Part shown: positions 39,165 through 51,313 of the stretch, piece after piece | Position numbering within the stretch: the first letter of the stretch is position 1 | Layout of the letters: the number at the start of each line of letters is the position of its first letter | NCBI RefSeq assembly: GCF_000802225.1 | Contig: NZ_JTDI01000002.1 | Location: 268,501-332,500, forward strand | DNA length: 64,000 nucleotides | From: Novosphingobium malaysiense | GTDB lineage: Bacteria > Pseudomonadota > Alphaproteobacteria > Sphingomonadales > Sphingomonadaceae | Reading direction: 5' to 3' | Notes under the pieces: generated by a model | Database searches by the model: none | Seen by the model: only the letters and a program-made list of their open reading frames with translations | Told to the model about the DNA's origin: nothing | Position numbers and translations under genes: made by a program

Positions 39165-40640
39165 ATGAAGAATTTCAATCGGTTGAGCGCCGGTGTGGTT
39201 TCCAGTCTGGTGGCGTTCGGTCTCTCGGCGCAGCCGGTGCTGGCGCAGAAGGTCGAGGCCGAACTGCCCGAGAGCATCCTGCCGGAAACCGCGCCGACGG
39301 CACCGGAGACGCGCAAACCTGCCCCGACGCCGCAGCCCGCCGCGACGCCGACTTCCCCGCCGGCCTCGGTTCCGGGCAGCGCTCCTGCGGCGGCATCCCC
39401 TTCCGCCTCCGCGCCGGGCACCGTGCAGACGATCTCGGAACCGGTCGTCCAGCAGCTCTTCGTTACCGAGCCGGTGATGTCGTGGTCGCTGGCCGATGCG
39501 CAGGCGTTGCTGGCGACAATCGAAGCGATCGGCAAGGAAGGCCTGATCCCCGCAGACTACCAGCCCGCCGCGCTTCAGGCCGCGATTGCCGCTGGCGAAG
39601 GCGACGATCTCGATGCGCTGGCCAGCAAGGCCTTCGGCTGGCTGATCGAGGACCTGCGCGACGGGCGCACGCCGATGGAGGACCGCGTGCAGTGGTTCGC
39701 CGTCGATCCCGATCAGGACGACATGCCGACCGCGCAGATCATGGCGCAGGCCCTGTCCGAGCACGACGTGCCGGGCGTGGTCGAAAAACTCGCCCCGACC
39801 AATCCCGACTACGCCGCGCTAAGGGCCGAATACGATGCCACGCCCGCCGAAGAGGTGGAGAAGCGCGCGCTGATCCAGGCGAACATGGACCGCTGGCGCT
39901 GGCTCGCCCGCGATCTGGGCGACGTCTACCTGATGACCAACGTGCCCGAGTTCCAGCTGCGGCTGGTGGTCAAGAACAAGATCATCCGCACCTACAAGAC
40001 GGTGGTCGGCAAGCCCGGCCGCACCGCGACGCCGCAGCTTGCCGAGACGGTTTCGGGCGTGGTCTTCAACCCGACCTGGACGGTCCCGCAGTCGATCGTG
40101 AAGGGCGAGGGGCTGGGCGCCAAGGTGCTGAACAATCCCAATTGGGCGCGCAATGCCGGCTACAAGGCGACCAAGGGGGCGGACGGCACCGTCTATGTCG
40201 TCCAGCAGCCGGGGCCGACCAACTCGCTCGGCCTGATGAAGATCGACATGCCCAACGAGCATGCGATCTACCTGCACGACACGCCGTCCAAGCAGTACTT
40301 CAACCGCGACGTGCGCGCTTTCTCGCACGGCTGCATCCGCACCGAACGCGCGGTGGAACTGGGCATGACCATGGCCATCCTCGGCGCGCAGATGCCGGCC
40401 GCCGAAGCTGCCGAGATCTCGCGCTCGGGCAAGTACACCAAGGTCGAGATGACGCGGACTTTCCCGGTCTACCTGACCTATTTCACGTATGCCCGTTCGA
40501 TCGACGGCGACCTCAAGGCCTTCGACGACATCTACGGCCGCGACGAACCGGTGCTCGCCAGCTTCACCCAGCCGCGCGAACTCAAGACCACCCAGCGCAA
40601 GAGCGACGAGGAAGTGATCCAGCTCGACAACCCGCTTTGA
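39165..40640 (+). CDS. L,D-transpeptidase (YkuD domain, YcbB/LdtD-like)
   Basis: A 491-residue exported enzyme that makes 3-3 cross-links in peptidoglycan or attaches proteins to it. A signal peptide covers about 1-28 (VLAQ). A Pro/Ala/Thr-rich linker (about 40-95) follows, then a scaffold domain and the catalytic YkuD domain with IYLHDTPSKQYF and SHGCIRTERA (catalytic Cys near 389). The scaffold-plus-catalytic layout and length fit the LdtD/YcbB class. The start follows a weak upstream region 168 bases from the DMT gene. The stop is followed within 10 bases by a hairpin repeat. Confidence 0.92.
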   Translation: MKNFNRLSAGVVSSLVAFGLSAQPVLAQKVEAELPESILPETAPTAPETRKPAPTPQPAATPTSPPASVPGSAPAAASPSASAPGTVQTISEPVVQQLFVTEPVMSWSLADAQALLATIEAIGKEGLIPADYQPAALQAAIAAGEGDDLDALASKAFGWLIEDLRDGRTPMEDRVQWFAVDPDQDDMPTAQIMAQALSEHDVPGVVEKLAPTNPDYAALRAEYDATPAEEVEKRALIQANMDRWRWLARDLGDVYLMTNVPEFQLRLVVKNKIIRTYKTVVGKPGRTATPQLAETVSGVVFNPTWTVPQSIVKGEGLGAKVLNNPNWARNAGYKATKGADGTVYVVQQPGPTNSLGLMKIDMPNEHAIYLHDTPSKQYFNRDVRAFSHGCIRTERAVELGMTMAILGAQMPAAEAAEISRSGKYTKVEMTRTFPVYLTYFTYARSIDGDLKAFDDIYGRDEPVLASFTQPRELKTTQRKSDEEVIQLDNPL

Positions 40641-40650
40641 GTTCCGTCGT

Positions 40651-40678
40651 CGTCATTCCCGCCTTCGCGGGGATGACG
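40651..40678. repeat. REP-like hairpin, CTTC-loop family (copy 1)
   Basis: Arms CGTCATTCCCGC and GCGGGGATGACG pair over 12 bases with one wobble around a CTTC loop. It sits 10 bases after the L,D-transpeptidase stop and may end its transcript. It shares loop and flanks with the copies at 41317 and 41659. Confidence 0.8.
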
Positions 40679-40810
40679 ATGGGGTCTTGTCGGCGGGTCG
40701 CCTTCGGTAGCTCGGCAACGCGCCGGCGATTGGCCGGGAGAGGGCTCTTGCACCCCACAGGCCATCTCCCCACTTTGACCGTTCCCACCCGCCAAGCCAG
40801 AGGACGCACC

Positions 40811-41092
40811 ATGACCGAGAAATCCGACAGCCGCATCGAGAGCGCGACGTCTCGGGTCATCGAACTGGAAGCCGAACTCGAGGCATCGGGAAGCGCCACG
40901 ACCGAGGAAGCGGCTCTGGCGCGGGCGAAGGAAGTCCTCCACGCATGGGTCGACAGCGTGACCGCCGTCGTCGCGACACCCGGCGTCGGCCGCGCCGTGC
41001 TGATCCATGAAAACGGCACCGAATCCCGCATCGCCTCGCCCGACCTGCCGTTCAAGCTGGCCGTCCCGGTGAATTTCGCCAGGCCCGATTGA
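40811..41092 (+). CDS. Hypothetical 93-residue protein
   Basis: A small acidic protein beginning MTEKSDSRIESATSRVIELE. The first half is predicted helical (coiled-coil-like, Ala/Glu rich, about 8-50); the second half has alternating hydrophobic residues ending in FKLAVPVNFARPD. AGAGGA lies 7-8 bases before the ATG, a good ribosome site. No known domain was recognised. There is no signal peptide. It sits between two hairpin repeats. Confidence 0.65.
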   Translation: MTEKSDSRIESATSRVIELEAELEASGSATTEEAALARAKEVLHAWVDSVTAVVATPGVGRAVLIHENGTESRIASPDLPFKLAVPVNFARPD

Positions 41093-41134
41093 GGGTGCAG
41101 GTTGGCGATCGGGCGTGCGACGGGTTTAGCCGTA

Positions 41135-41210
41135 CCGCTCATCCGGAGCCTGTCGAAGGATGACGATCGGCGCCGAGCGGCAGGGACTTGGACAGGCTCA
41201 GCCCGAGCGG
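41135..41210. repeat. REP-like inverted repeat, GAGCCTGTC family
   Basis: Two nested complementary blocks: CCGCTC (41135-41140) with GAGCGG (41205-41210), and GAGCCTGTC (41146-41154) with GACAGGCTC (41191-41199). The loop holds about 36 bases. GAGCCTGTCGAAGG-type words are recurrent intergenic repeats in many GC-rich proteobacteria. It differs in sequence from the neighbouring CTTC-loop hairpins. Confidence 0.75.
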
Positions 41211-41316
41211 CGGGTCAGGAATGCGGGCACGGCATCGATGTCCGCTTTTAGGATGCTCGCGTGAACCGTTTAATGACTGGAATGTCGGGGTAAGCAGCAA
41301 TTCATCCATCCCGGTC

Positions 41317-41336
41317 ATCCCAGCGAAGGCTGGGAT
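41317..41336. repeat. REP-like hairpin, GAAG-loop (copy 2), left flank of the GIY-YIG gene
   Basis: Perfect 8-base arms ATCCCAGC / GCTGGGAT around GAAG, preceded by CCGGTC. It is 9 bases beyond the GIY-YIG stop codon. The copy at 41659 is in inverted orientation on the other side of the gene. Confidence 0.85.
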
Positions 41337-41345
41337 CGCTGGCCG

Positions 41346-41630
41346 CTAGAGGAGACGTTCGAACAGATCGGTCCAGTCAGGATTGTTTCTCTCGATGAGC
41401 CGGATCTTCCAGTCGCGCTTCCACGCCTTGAGCGCTTTCTCTCGTGCAATGGCCGACAGAATTTCGGCATGCGATTCCACCAGAACGAGGCGGTTCAGGC
41501 CGTAGCGTCGACAGAACGCCGAACCGGTTCCCGACCGATGTTGCGCAATGCGTGCCGCGATGTTGCTGGTCACGCCAATGTAGAGAACACCGCGCGGTTT
41601 ATTGGTGAGAATGTAAGTCCAGCCGCCCAT
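41346..41630 (-). CDS. Small GIY-YIG nuclease-domain protein
   Basis: A 94-residue single-domain protein when started at the ATG at 41630 (MGGWTYILTNKPRG). The GIY-YIG motif reads YILTNKPRGVLYIGVT; a downstream Arg (NIAARIAQHRSG) and Glu (AREKALKAWKRDWK) fit the catalytic pattern of the URI/YhbQ-type family. These proteins are often annotated as excinuclease C-like but lack all other UvrC domains. An in-frame ATG at 41678 lies inside the repeat (MPAKAGI...) and is not trusted. The gene is bracketed by inverted copies of one hairpin, like a small mobile or repeat-associated unit. Activity is inferred from the family. Confidence 0.85.
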   Translation of the reverse strand: MGGWTYILTNKPRGVLYIGVTSNIAARIAQHRSGTGSAFCRRYGLNRLVLVESHAEILSAIAREKALKAWKRDWKIRLIERNNPDWTDLFERLL

Positions 41631-41658
41631 GACGAGAGGGTATGAAATGCCGAGAGCG

Positions 41659-41678
41659 ATGCCAGCCTTCGCTGGCAT
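41659..41678. repeat. REP-like hairpin, CTTC-loop (copy 3), right flank of the GIY-YIG gene
   Basis: Arms ATGCCAGC / GCTGGCAT around CTTC, followed by GACGTC. Its stem differs from the copy at 41317 at paired positions (CC/GG against GC/GC) while pairing is kept. It begins 28 bases upstream of the preferred GIY-YIG start. Confidence 0.85.
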
Positions 41679-41691
41679 GACGTCAAGGTTT

Positions 41692-41768
41692 TAATGTCCG
41701 AATTGTCGGCATATCCGGTTAGGCCGCTTTCCGGTTCAAAGGTTGAAATGCGGCCCTTTAGGTGAACG
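41692..41768 (+). repeat. Imperfect direct repeat, copy 1
   Basis: It starts TAATGTCCG and contains an exact 20-base block at 41712-41731 (TATCCGGTTAGGCCGCTTTC) that recurs at 42103-42122. Flanking bases also match loosely (TTGAAATGCGGCCCTTTAGGTGAACG against AATGAAATGCTGCCTTTCGTTAAATG). Confidence 0.75.
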
Positions 41769-41836
41769 TTCGACCGCTGTCGGCACCGGGCCGACTTGGC
41801 TGTAGGACGGCAAAGTCGGGGAGAGCGGAAGCTACG

Positions 41837-42040
41837 TCAGGGCTTTCGAAGCGTCTTGTTCAAAGCGAACCTGTATGCTGCAAAACAGACACACATCCCC
41901 ACCACGATCAAGCCGACTAGTTTCCATTGCGGCATTTGGTCCCGAAAACGCTCATAGATGTAGCCAGAAATCCCGAGCGCGCCCAGCAGCACCATAAATA
42001 GTGTCCTCTCGGCTGCTCGGGCATTTAGATGTTTGCTCAA
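41837..42040 (-). CDS. Hypothetical 67-residue membrane protein
   Basis: Read from a TTG with AAGGA 7 bases upstream. The protein LSKHLNARAAERTLFMVLLG... has two hydrophobic helices (about 14-27 and 40-57) and basic ends, so it is probably a small inner-membrane protein. A longer reading would start within a repeat. It lies between two direct repeats 391 bases apart and has a lower GC content than the surroundings by eye. No family was recognised; expression is unproven. Confidence 0.5.
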   Translation of the reverse strand: MSKHLNARAAERTLFMVLLGALGISGYIYERFRDQMPQWKLVGLIVVGMCVCFAAYRFALNKTLRKP

Positions 42041-42082
42041 TCGACATTCCTTACGGCTGACAACGAACTCTATCGTAGTTCG

Positions 42083-42160
42083 TAATGTCCGCAATGTCCG
42101 CGTATCCGGTTAGGCCGCTTTCAGATTAAAACAATGAAATGCTGCCTTTCGTTAAATGAT
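42083..42160 (+). repeat. Imperfect direct repeat, copy 2
   Basis: Partner of the repeat at 41692-41768, in the same orientation, with the exact 20-base core at 42103-42122. It lies just upstream of the small membrane-protein gene. The 240 bases that follow (to 42402) show no gene, tRNA or terminator that I can support. Confidence 0.75.
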
Positions 42161-42402
42161 CGGCCAGCATCGACATCGTCCATGTGCCTGTTCAATGGCA
42201 GATCAGGCGAAGCGGGGATGCCGATATCGTTAGGTAGCTAAACCGTTCCGTGATACGTCGGTTGTACTTGGCTGCTTTCCTCTATCCTTCGGCTTTTCGT
42301 GGTCCCGGCACTATAGCAGCCCATCCGCTTCTTGCGTCCAGCCGATCAATCTAACGAGATGCGTATGGAGTGCGTCTCGTTGAACGGCTGTGCGAGGCTC
42401 TC

Positions 42403-42600
42403 ATGCGGACATTTCTGCTTGTTTTTCCGAATGATGGAAACGGTGAACCGAAGACTATCGCTTTTCAGGGCGAGAATCCCTCGGCTGTCTTTTCCATTCT
42501 CGAACATGAAACCTCTGATCGGTCCATATTGCTCATGGAAAGCGGTAAACGACTCGGAACGCTGGAGCGTCACGATGATGGCTACTGGACACTGAATTAA
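42403..42600 (+). CDS. Hypothetical 65-residue protein
   Basis: Starts at an ATG with GAGG five bases upstream (MRTFLLVFPNDGNGEPKTIA) and ends in GYWTLN. It has the alternating pattern of a small alpha-beta protein, with FQGENPSAVFSILEHE likely helical. No signal peptide or known domain. An earlier in-frame ATG at 42370 would add 11 residues. The neighbouring intergenic DNA is less GC-rich and repeat-bearing, so it may be accessory. Confidence 0.55.
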   Translation: MRTFLLVFPNDGNGEPKTIAFQGENPSAVFSILEHETSDRSILLMESGKRLGTLERHDDGYWTLN

Positions 42601-42725
42601 GCGACAGGGCGCACCGGGTCGTTGGTATGCCGCAAACTCGGCGGTTCCGGAAAGGCCGTTTTTGCCAAATCCGTCTGCTTGTAGTCCTTCCGCCGGGCAG
42701 GGAGGCGATCTGTCCCGCGACGAGC

Positions 42726-44597
<1,872 letters not shown>

Positions 44598-44727
44598 GAT
44601 GCCGTTATGGCAGAGCGGCCCGGCCCCGGAAACCGCCAAGCCGATGGTTTCCTCCGATTCCGGGGTGGGGCTTGCCCGAAGTGCGAAGGAGCGGCGAAAT
44701 GCCGCCGGCAACGAAGGGAGAATGCAA

Positions 44728-45585
44728 ATGGCGGGGCAGAGGGTCGCGGTGGTGACAGGAGCCAGTTCGGGCATCGGCCTGGGGACTGCAAAAGCGCTGG
44801 CCGCCAAGGGGATGCGGGTGATCGGCGTGGGCCGCAATCCGCAGCGCTGCGCGGCTGCCGAAGCGGACCTGCGCACAGGTGGGAGCGATGCGCAGATGCT
44901 GCGCGCGGACCTTTCCCTGCTCGCCGAGGTCGATCGGCTGACGGACGAGATTGCCGCGCTGACGGACCGGATCGACGTGCTGGTCAACAACGCCGGGAGC
45001 ATGGTTGCCGAGCAGGTGATGACGCCCGAAGGCTACGAGGCAAATTTCGCGGCCAACTTCATCGGGCCTTTCGTTCTCACCGCGCGGCTGCTGCCGTTGA
45101 TGCGCAAGGCGGCGGCGGACAGCCCGGCAGGCAGCGTGCGGATCGTCAACACCTCCTCGGACGGCAGCGAGATGATCCCGACGCTGAACCTCGCCGACAT
45201 GCAGAACCTGGAGAACTGGAGCCCGGGCGCGGCCTATTGCAGCGGCAAGCTTGCCAATGTGCTCCATGTTCGCGCGCTGGCGCCCCGGATCGCCGGGGAC
45301 GGCATCGTTGCCCATGCCTTTCATCCCGGCACGGTGGACAGCAACTTCTTCTCGCATACTCCGCAAAGCGTACGCGATGCCTATGGCGATCAGCCGAAGT
45401 TGAGCAATGCCGAGGGCGCGGACACAGCGGTATGGCTGGCCACGGCGGAGGAACCGGGCCTCGTGTCCGGCCTCTACTGGTACCAGCGTGCCCTGCGGAA
45501 GCCCAATCCGGTGGTGGAGGACGCCGCTTTCGTCGAGGCCTTCTGGCAGGCCGCGGAAACGCTGGCCGGGCGCCCTGGCGTCTAG
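44728..45585 (+). CDS. Short-chain dehydrogenase/reductase, retinol-dehydrogenase-like
   Basis: A 285-residue NAD(P)-dependent oxidoreductase. The cofactor motif is VTGASSGIGLGTAK (TGxxxGxG) and NNAGSM follows. The active site is Tyr-x-x-x-Lys in AAYCSGKLAN, with Ser in VNTSSDGS. The long C-terminal part resembles the WW-domain oxidoreductase/retinol dehydrogenase group. GAAGGGAG lies 7 bases before the ATG at 44728, which decides this start over the ATG at 44722. Substrate unknown. Confidence 0.9.
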   Translation: MAGQRVAVVTGASSGIGLGTAKALAAKGMRVIGVGRNPQRCAAAEADLRTGGSDAQMLRADLSLLAEVDRLTDEIAALTDRIDVLVNNAGSMVAEQVMTPEGYEANFAANFIGPFVLTARLLPLMRKAAADSPAGSVRIVNTSSDGSEMIPTLNLADMQNLENWSPGAAYCSGKLANVLHVRALAPRIAGDGIVAHAFHPGTVDSNFFSHTPQSVRDAYGDQPKLSNAEGADTAVWLATAEEPGLVSGLYWYQRALRKPNPVVEDAAFVEAFWQAAETLAGRPGV

Positions 45586-45983
45586 GCCCACGGATCCCGG
45601 CGGCGCAGCATCAGGGCCGGATGCCGGTCCATTTACACCTGCCGATCCGGGCCGTGGAGGAGGACCGCGGCGGCGGTTCCATGGTCGAGCCGGTGGCGAC
45701 TCGCAGGGGTGCCGTCGGGCATTTCCAGCTTGCGTTTAAAGACCTTGCACGGGCCGCCGTAAACAAGTGTGCGGCCCGCAATGGCCGCGCAAGTCATTCG
45801 CCTGCCGACAGGCGGCGCCATGCTTGTTGCAAGTGCGAAAAAATTTAGCTGCGCGACTCGCCTTGTTCCGCCGTTGCTTGCGATTCTCGGGTAATTCTCT
45901 TGCGAAAATTCGCCCCGTTTCGGGCACAATTTCCGGCGGCGCGAGTTACTTTCACGACTACCCGAACGATGGAGGTATTTGCC
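45586..45983. other. Intergenic region before the 51-codon gene
   Basis: 398 bases without a supported gene. There is a short GCCTGCCGACAGGC palindrome near 45800 and an AT-richer stretch (GCGAAAAAATTTAGCTG near 45836) that could belong to a promoter for the small gene at 45984. The longest readings across it lack start signals and conserved features. No tRNA or CRISPR was seen. Confidence 0.5.
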
Positions 45984-46139
45984 ATGACTGCTTATACGAT
46001 CCACAGCAGCCGCCCGCATGAATCGATCCTGCCGCGCTCCCACCGCGATGCGCATCAGCGGCGGCTTTCCTATGGACCGATCCAGCCGATGGACGGCCCG
46101 CCCAGCCTGCTTGCCCGGCTATTCGGCAAGCGGCCCTGA
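45984..46139 (+). CDS. Small basic protein of 51 residues, unknown function
   Basis: MTAYTIHSSRPHESILPRSH starts at an ATG with GGAGG nine bases upstream. The product is rich in His, Arg, Pro and Ser, without a membrane segment, and ends LLARLFGKRP. It is too short for family assignment by eye. Good ribosome site, orientation and clear stop support a real gene. It converges with the methionine synthase gene, with a 42-base gap. Confidence 0.6.
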   Translation: MTAYTIHSSRPHESILPRSHRDAHQRRLSYGPIQPMDGPPSLLARLFGKRP

Positions 46140-46181
46140 GCGGCGTTCCTTTCCGTTTCGGAGGTTTCCGGGAGGGGATTC

Positions 46182-48800
<2,619 letters not shown>

Positions 48801-48817
48801 GGATCTTTCTCGTTGTG

Positions 48818-49351
48818 TCAGTGGGCCGGAGCCGGCGCGAGCGCGCAGGCCAGCACGAAGTCGTCATAGGTCTTGCCGCCGACGTCGAAGCGGCGGGTGC
48901 CGATCGTTTCGAAGCCGTGTTTGCGGTAGTAGGCGAGGGCGCGGTGGTTATCGTCTTTCACGCCCAGCAGCAGGCGGGAATGACCGGCGGCAGCCGCTTT
49001 CACGGCGTCCATCAGGCCAGTCGCAATGCCGCTGCCCTGAAAGCGCGAGAACAGGTAGATGCGCTTGAGTTCGATATCGCCGTCCTCGGCCTGCGCCAGT
49101 TCGGGCCTGGCCAGCAGCGCGTAGCCGATTGGGGCGCCGCCCGGTTCGATCTCGGCGATCCACGCCTTCGCCCCTTTCGCGAAGTAGGCGCGGTAGGCCT
49201 TGGCCGAATGCTGGCGTGCGCAATGCGCCACGATGCCCGCGCCATCGACGAGGCCCGCGAAGCTTTCGAGAAAGGTCGCGGCCCCGACAAGGGCGAGGGT
49301 ATCGGCATCGTCCGGGCCCGCGGGCCGGATGCGCCAGGCGGCGGCGGACAT
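48818..49351 (-). CDS. GNAT family N-acetyltransferase inside the methionine operon
   Basis: A 177-residue acyltransferase. The acetyl-CoA pyrophosphate loop is [12 protein letters not shown] (Q/RxxGxG/A), preceded by the beta4 strand ELKRIYLF and followed by [22 protein letters not shown]. The N-terminus starts with [14 protein letters not shown]. It begins 1 base after the homocysteine-methyltransferase stop and ends 17 bases before metH, so it is cotranscribed with both. Its acceptor is unknown; a role in the operon's pathway is inference. Confidence 0.88.
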   Translation of the reverse strand: MSAAAWRIRPAGPDDADTLALVGAATFLESFAGLVDGAGIVAHCARQHSAKAYRAYFAKGAKAWIAEIEPGGAPIGYALLARPELAQAEDGDIELKRIYLFSRFQGSGIATGLMDAVKAAAAGHSRLLLGVKDDNHRALAYYRKHGFETIGTRRFDVGGKTYDDFVLACALAPAPAH

Positions 49352-49352
49352 G

Positions 49353-50399
49353 TCAGGCTGCCATGATGAAGGGTTCGAGGCCGGCGAGGCGCGTCATCGG
49401 TTCCAGCGTGGGAATCTTGCGTGGGGCAATCCCCTGCACCGCCTTGGCCATCGCCGCGATGTGTGCGGGCGTGGAGCCGCAGCAGCCGCCCAGCACGTTG
49501 ACCTGCCCGGCCTCGGCCCATTCCTTGACGAAGCCGGCCGTAGTGTCGGGCACTTCGTCGTAGGCGCCCAGTTCGTTGGGCAGGCCGGCGTTGGGGTAGA
49601 TCATGATCAGCGTGTCGGCGATTTCCGAGAGCGTCTTCACGTGCGGGCGCAGCTGGGTGGCGCCGAACGAGCAGTTGAGCCCGATGGTCACCGGCTTGGC
49701 GTGACGCACCGCGTGCCAGAAGGCTTCGACGGTGTGGCCCGAGAGGTTGCGGCCGGAAAGGTCGGTCAGCGTCATCGAGAGCATGATCGGCACGTCGCGG
49801 CCAAGGTCCGCTTCGAGCTGCTTGACGGCCATGATCCCGGCCTTGGCGTTGAGCGTGTCGAACACCGTCTCGATCAGGATGAAGTCCGCGCCGCCTTCGA
49901 CGAGGGCGGCGGCCTGTTCCTTGTAGACATCGACCAGCGTGTCCCAGTCGATCTCGCGGTAGCCCGGATCGTTGACGTCGGGGCTGAGCGAGAGCGTCTT
50001 GTTGGTCGGGCCGATGGCGCCGGCGACGAAGCGCGGACGGCCGTCCTTGGCCTGGAACTCATCGGCGACGCGGCGGGCGGCGCCGGCCGATTCGATGTTG
50101 ATCTCGCGCACCAGATGCTCGGCGCCGTAATCGGCCTGGCTGATGCGGTTGGCCGAGAAGGTATTGGTCTCGGCGATGTCCGCGCCCGCTTCGAAATAGG
50201 CCCGGTGGATTGCTTCGGGCACCTCGGGCTTGGTCAGCGCGAGAATGTCGTTGTTGCCCTTCTGCTCGTGGCTGAGGCCGAGATTGCCGGCGTAGTCCTC
50301 TTCCTGAAGCTTCCAGCTCTGGATCTCGGTGCCGAAGGCGCCATCGGTGATGAGGATGCGCTTGGCAGCCTCGGCGAGGAAGGTTTCGCGCGCGCTCAT
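49353..50399 (-). CDS. Methionine synthase, homocysteine-binding subunit (MetH N-terminal part)
   Basis: A 348-residue TIM-barrel that binds homocysteine through zinc. It starts MSARETFLAEAAKRILITDG and has NTFSANRISQADYG, the first zinc Cys in IGLNCSFGATQL and the paired Cys in NVLGGCCGSTPAH near the end. Because the folate and cobalamin domains are on the next polypeptide, activity needs a two-subunit complex with the 46182-48800 product. The ATG overlaps the metF stop by 4 bases; a much longer in-frame reading upstream is antisense noise through metF. Confidence 0.94.
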   Translation of the reverse strand: MSARETFLAEAAKRILITDGAFGTEIQSWKLQEEDYAGNLGLSHEQKGNNDILALTKPEVPEAIHRAYFEAGADIAETNTFSANRISQADYGAEHLVREINIESAGAARRVADEFQAKDGRPRFVAGAIGPTNKTLSLSPDVNDPGYREIDWDTLVDVYKEQAAALVEGGADFILIETVFDTLNAKAGIMAVKQLEADLGRDVPIMLSMTLTDLSGRNLSGHTVEAFWHAVRHAKPVTIGLNCSFGATQLRPHVKTLSEIADTLIMIYPNAGLPNELGAYDEVPDTTAGFVKEWAEAGQVNVLGGCCGSTPAHIAAMAKAVQGIAPRKIPTLEPMTRLAGLEPFIMAA

Positions 50400-51313
50400 G
50401 CGGCAGTCTCCGTGGGTTTCGTCTGCGGACGCAGGCCGAGAAGCTGGCAGATCGCGTAGGTCTGCTCGGCCTTGTTGAGAGTATAGAAGTGGTAGTCGCG
50501 CACGCCCCCGTCGTAGAGGCGCTTGCACAGATCCGCGGCGGCGACGGCGGCGACCAGCGCGCGCGGGCCCGGGCGCTCGTCCAGCCCTTCGAACATCGCT
50601 TCGAGCCAGTCGGGAATCTGCGTGTTGCCGGACATGCGGCGGATCGCGGCAAAGCTCGTCACCGGCATGATACCCGGGATGATCGGCGCATCGATGCCGG
50701 CGGCCAGCGCCTTGTCCATGAAGCGGAAATAGGCGTCGGTCGAAAAGAAGAACTGCGTGATCGCGCGGCTGGCGCCGGCATCGATCTTGCGCTTGAGGTT
50801 GTCGAGATCGGCCTCGGGGCTGAGCGCCTCGGGGTGGATCTCGGGATAGGCGGCGACCGAAATGTCGAAGTCGTGCCGCGCCTTGAGGCCGGCGACGAGA
50901 TCGGCGGCGCAGGTGTAGCCTTCGGGATGGGGCTTGAAGACGCCTTCGTCGGTCGGCGGCGGATCGCCGCGCAGTGCGACGATATGGCGTACGCCCGCTT
51001 CCCAGTACTGGTCGACGATCTCGTCGATCTCGCCCCTGCTGGCCCCCACGCAGGTGAGGTGCGCGGCGGGTACGAGATCGGTTTTGCGCACCAGCCGCGA
51101 AACCGTGGCATGCGTGCGCTCGCGCGTGGAGCCGCCGGCGCCGTACGTCACGGAAACGAATTTGGGCGCAAGCGGCGCGAGCTGGGTGATCGCGTCCCAC
51201 AGCTGGGCTTCCATCTTCTCGGTCTTGGGCGGGAAGAATTCGAAGGAGACGGAAATGTCGCCGGGGAGCTCTCCGAAGAGAGGCATTTCGGCCGGTCGCG
51301 GGGCGGCGGTCAT
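50396..51313 (-). CDS. metF: Methylenetetrahydrofolate reductase
   Basis: A 305-residue FAD enzyme that reduces methylene-THF to methyl-THF, the methyl donor for MetH. Motifs: VSFEFFPPKTEKME (catalytic Glu), FVSVTYGAGGSTRERT, HLTCVGASRGE, and PGIMPVTSFAAIRRM. The length matches the bacterial single-domain class. It starts with a 4-base ATGA overlap onto sahR and passes to the homocysteine subunit by another, so the sahR-metF-methyltransferase series is translationally coupled. Confidence 0.97.
   Translation of the reverse strand: MTAAPRPAEMPLFGELPGDISVSFEFFPPKTEKMEAQLWDAITQLAPLAPKFVSVTYGAGGSTRERTHATVSRLVRKTDLVPAAHLTCVGASRGEIDEIVDQYWEAGVRHIVALRGDPPPTDEGVFKPHPEGYTCAADLVAGLKARHDFDISVAAYPEIHPEALSPEADLDNLKRKIDAGASRAITQFFFSTDAYFRFMDKALAAGIDAPIIPGIMPVTSFAAIRRMSGNTQIPDWLEAMFEGLDERPGPRALVAAVAAADLCKRLYDGGVRDYHFYTLNKAEQTYAICQLLGLRPQTKPTETAA

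Noticed and set aside
41631..41678. Earlier start for the GIY-YIG protein giving an MPAKAGI N-terminus
   Set aside because: The extra codons are the translated hairpin repeat and its flank, not part of the GIY-YIG fold; the ATG at 41630 begins the conserved domain.
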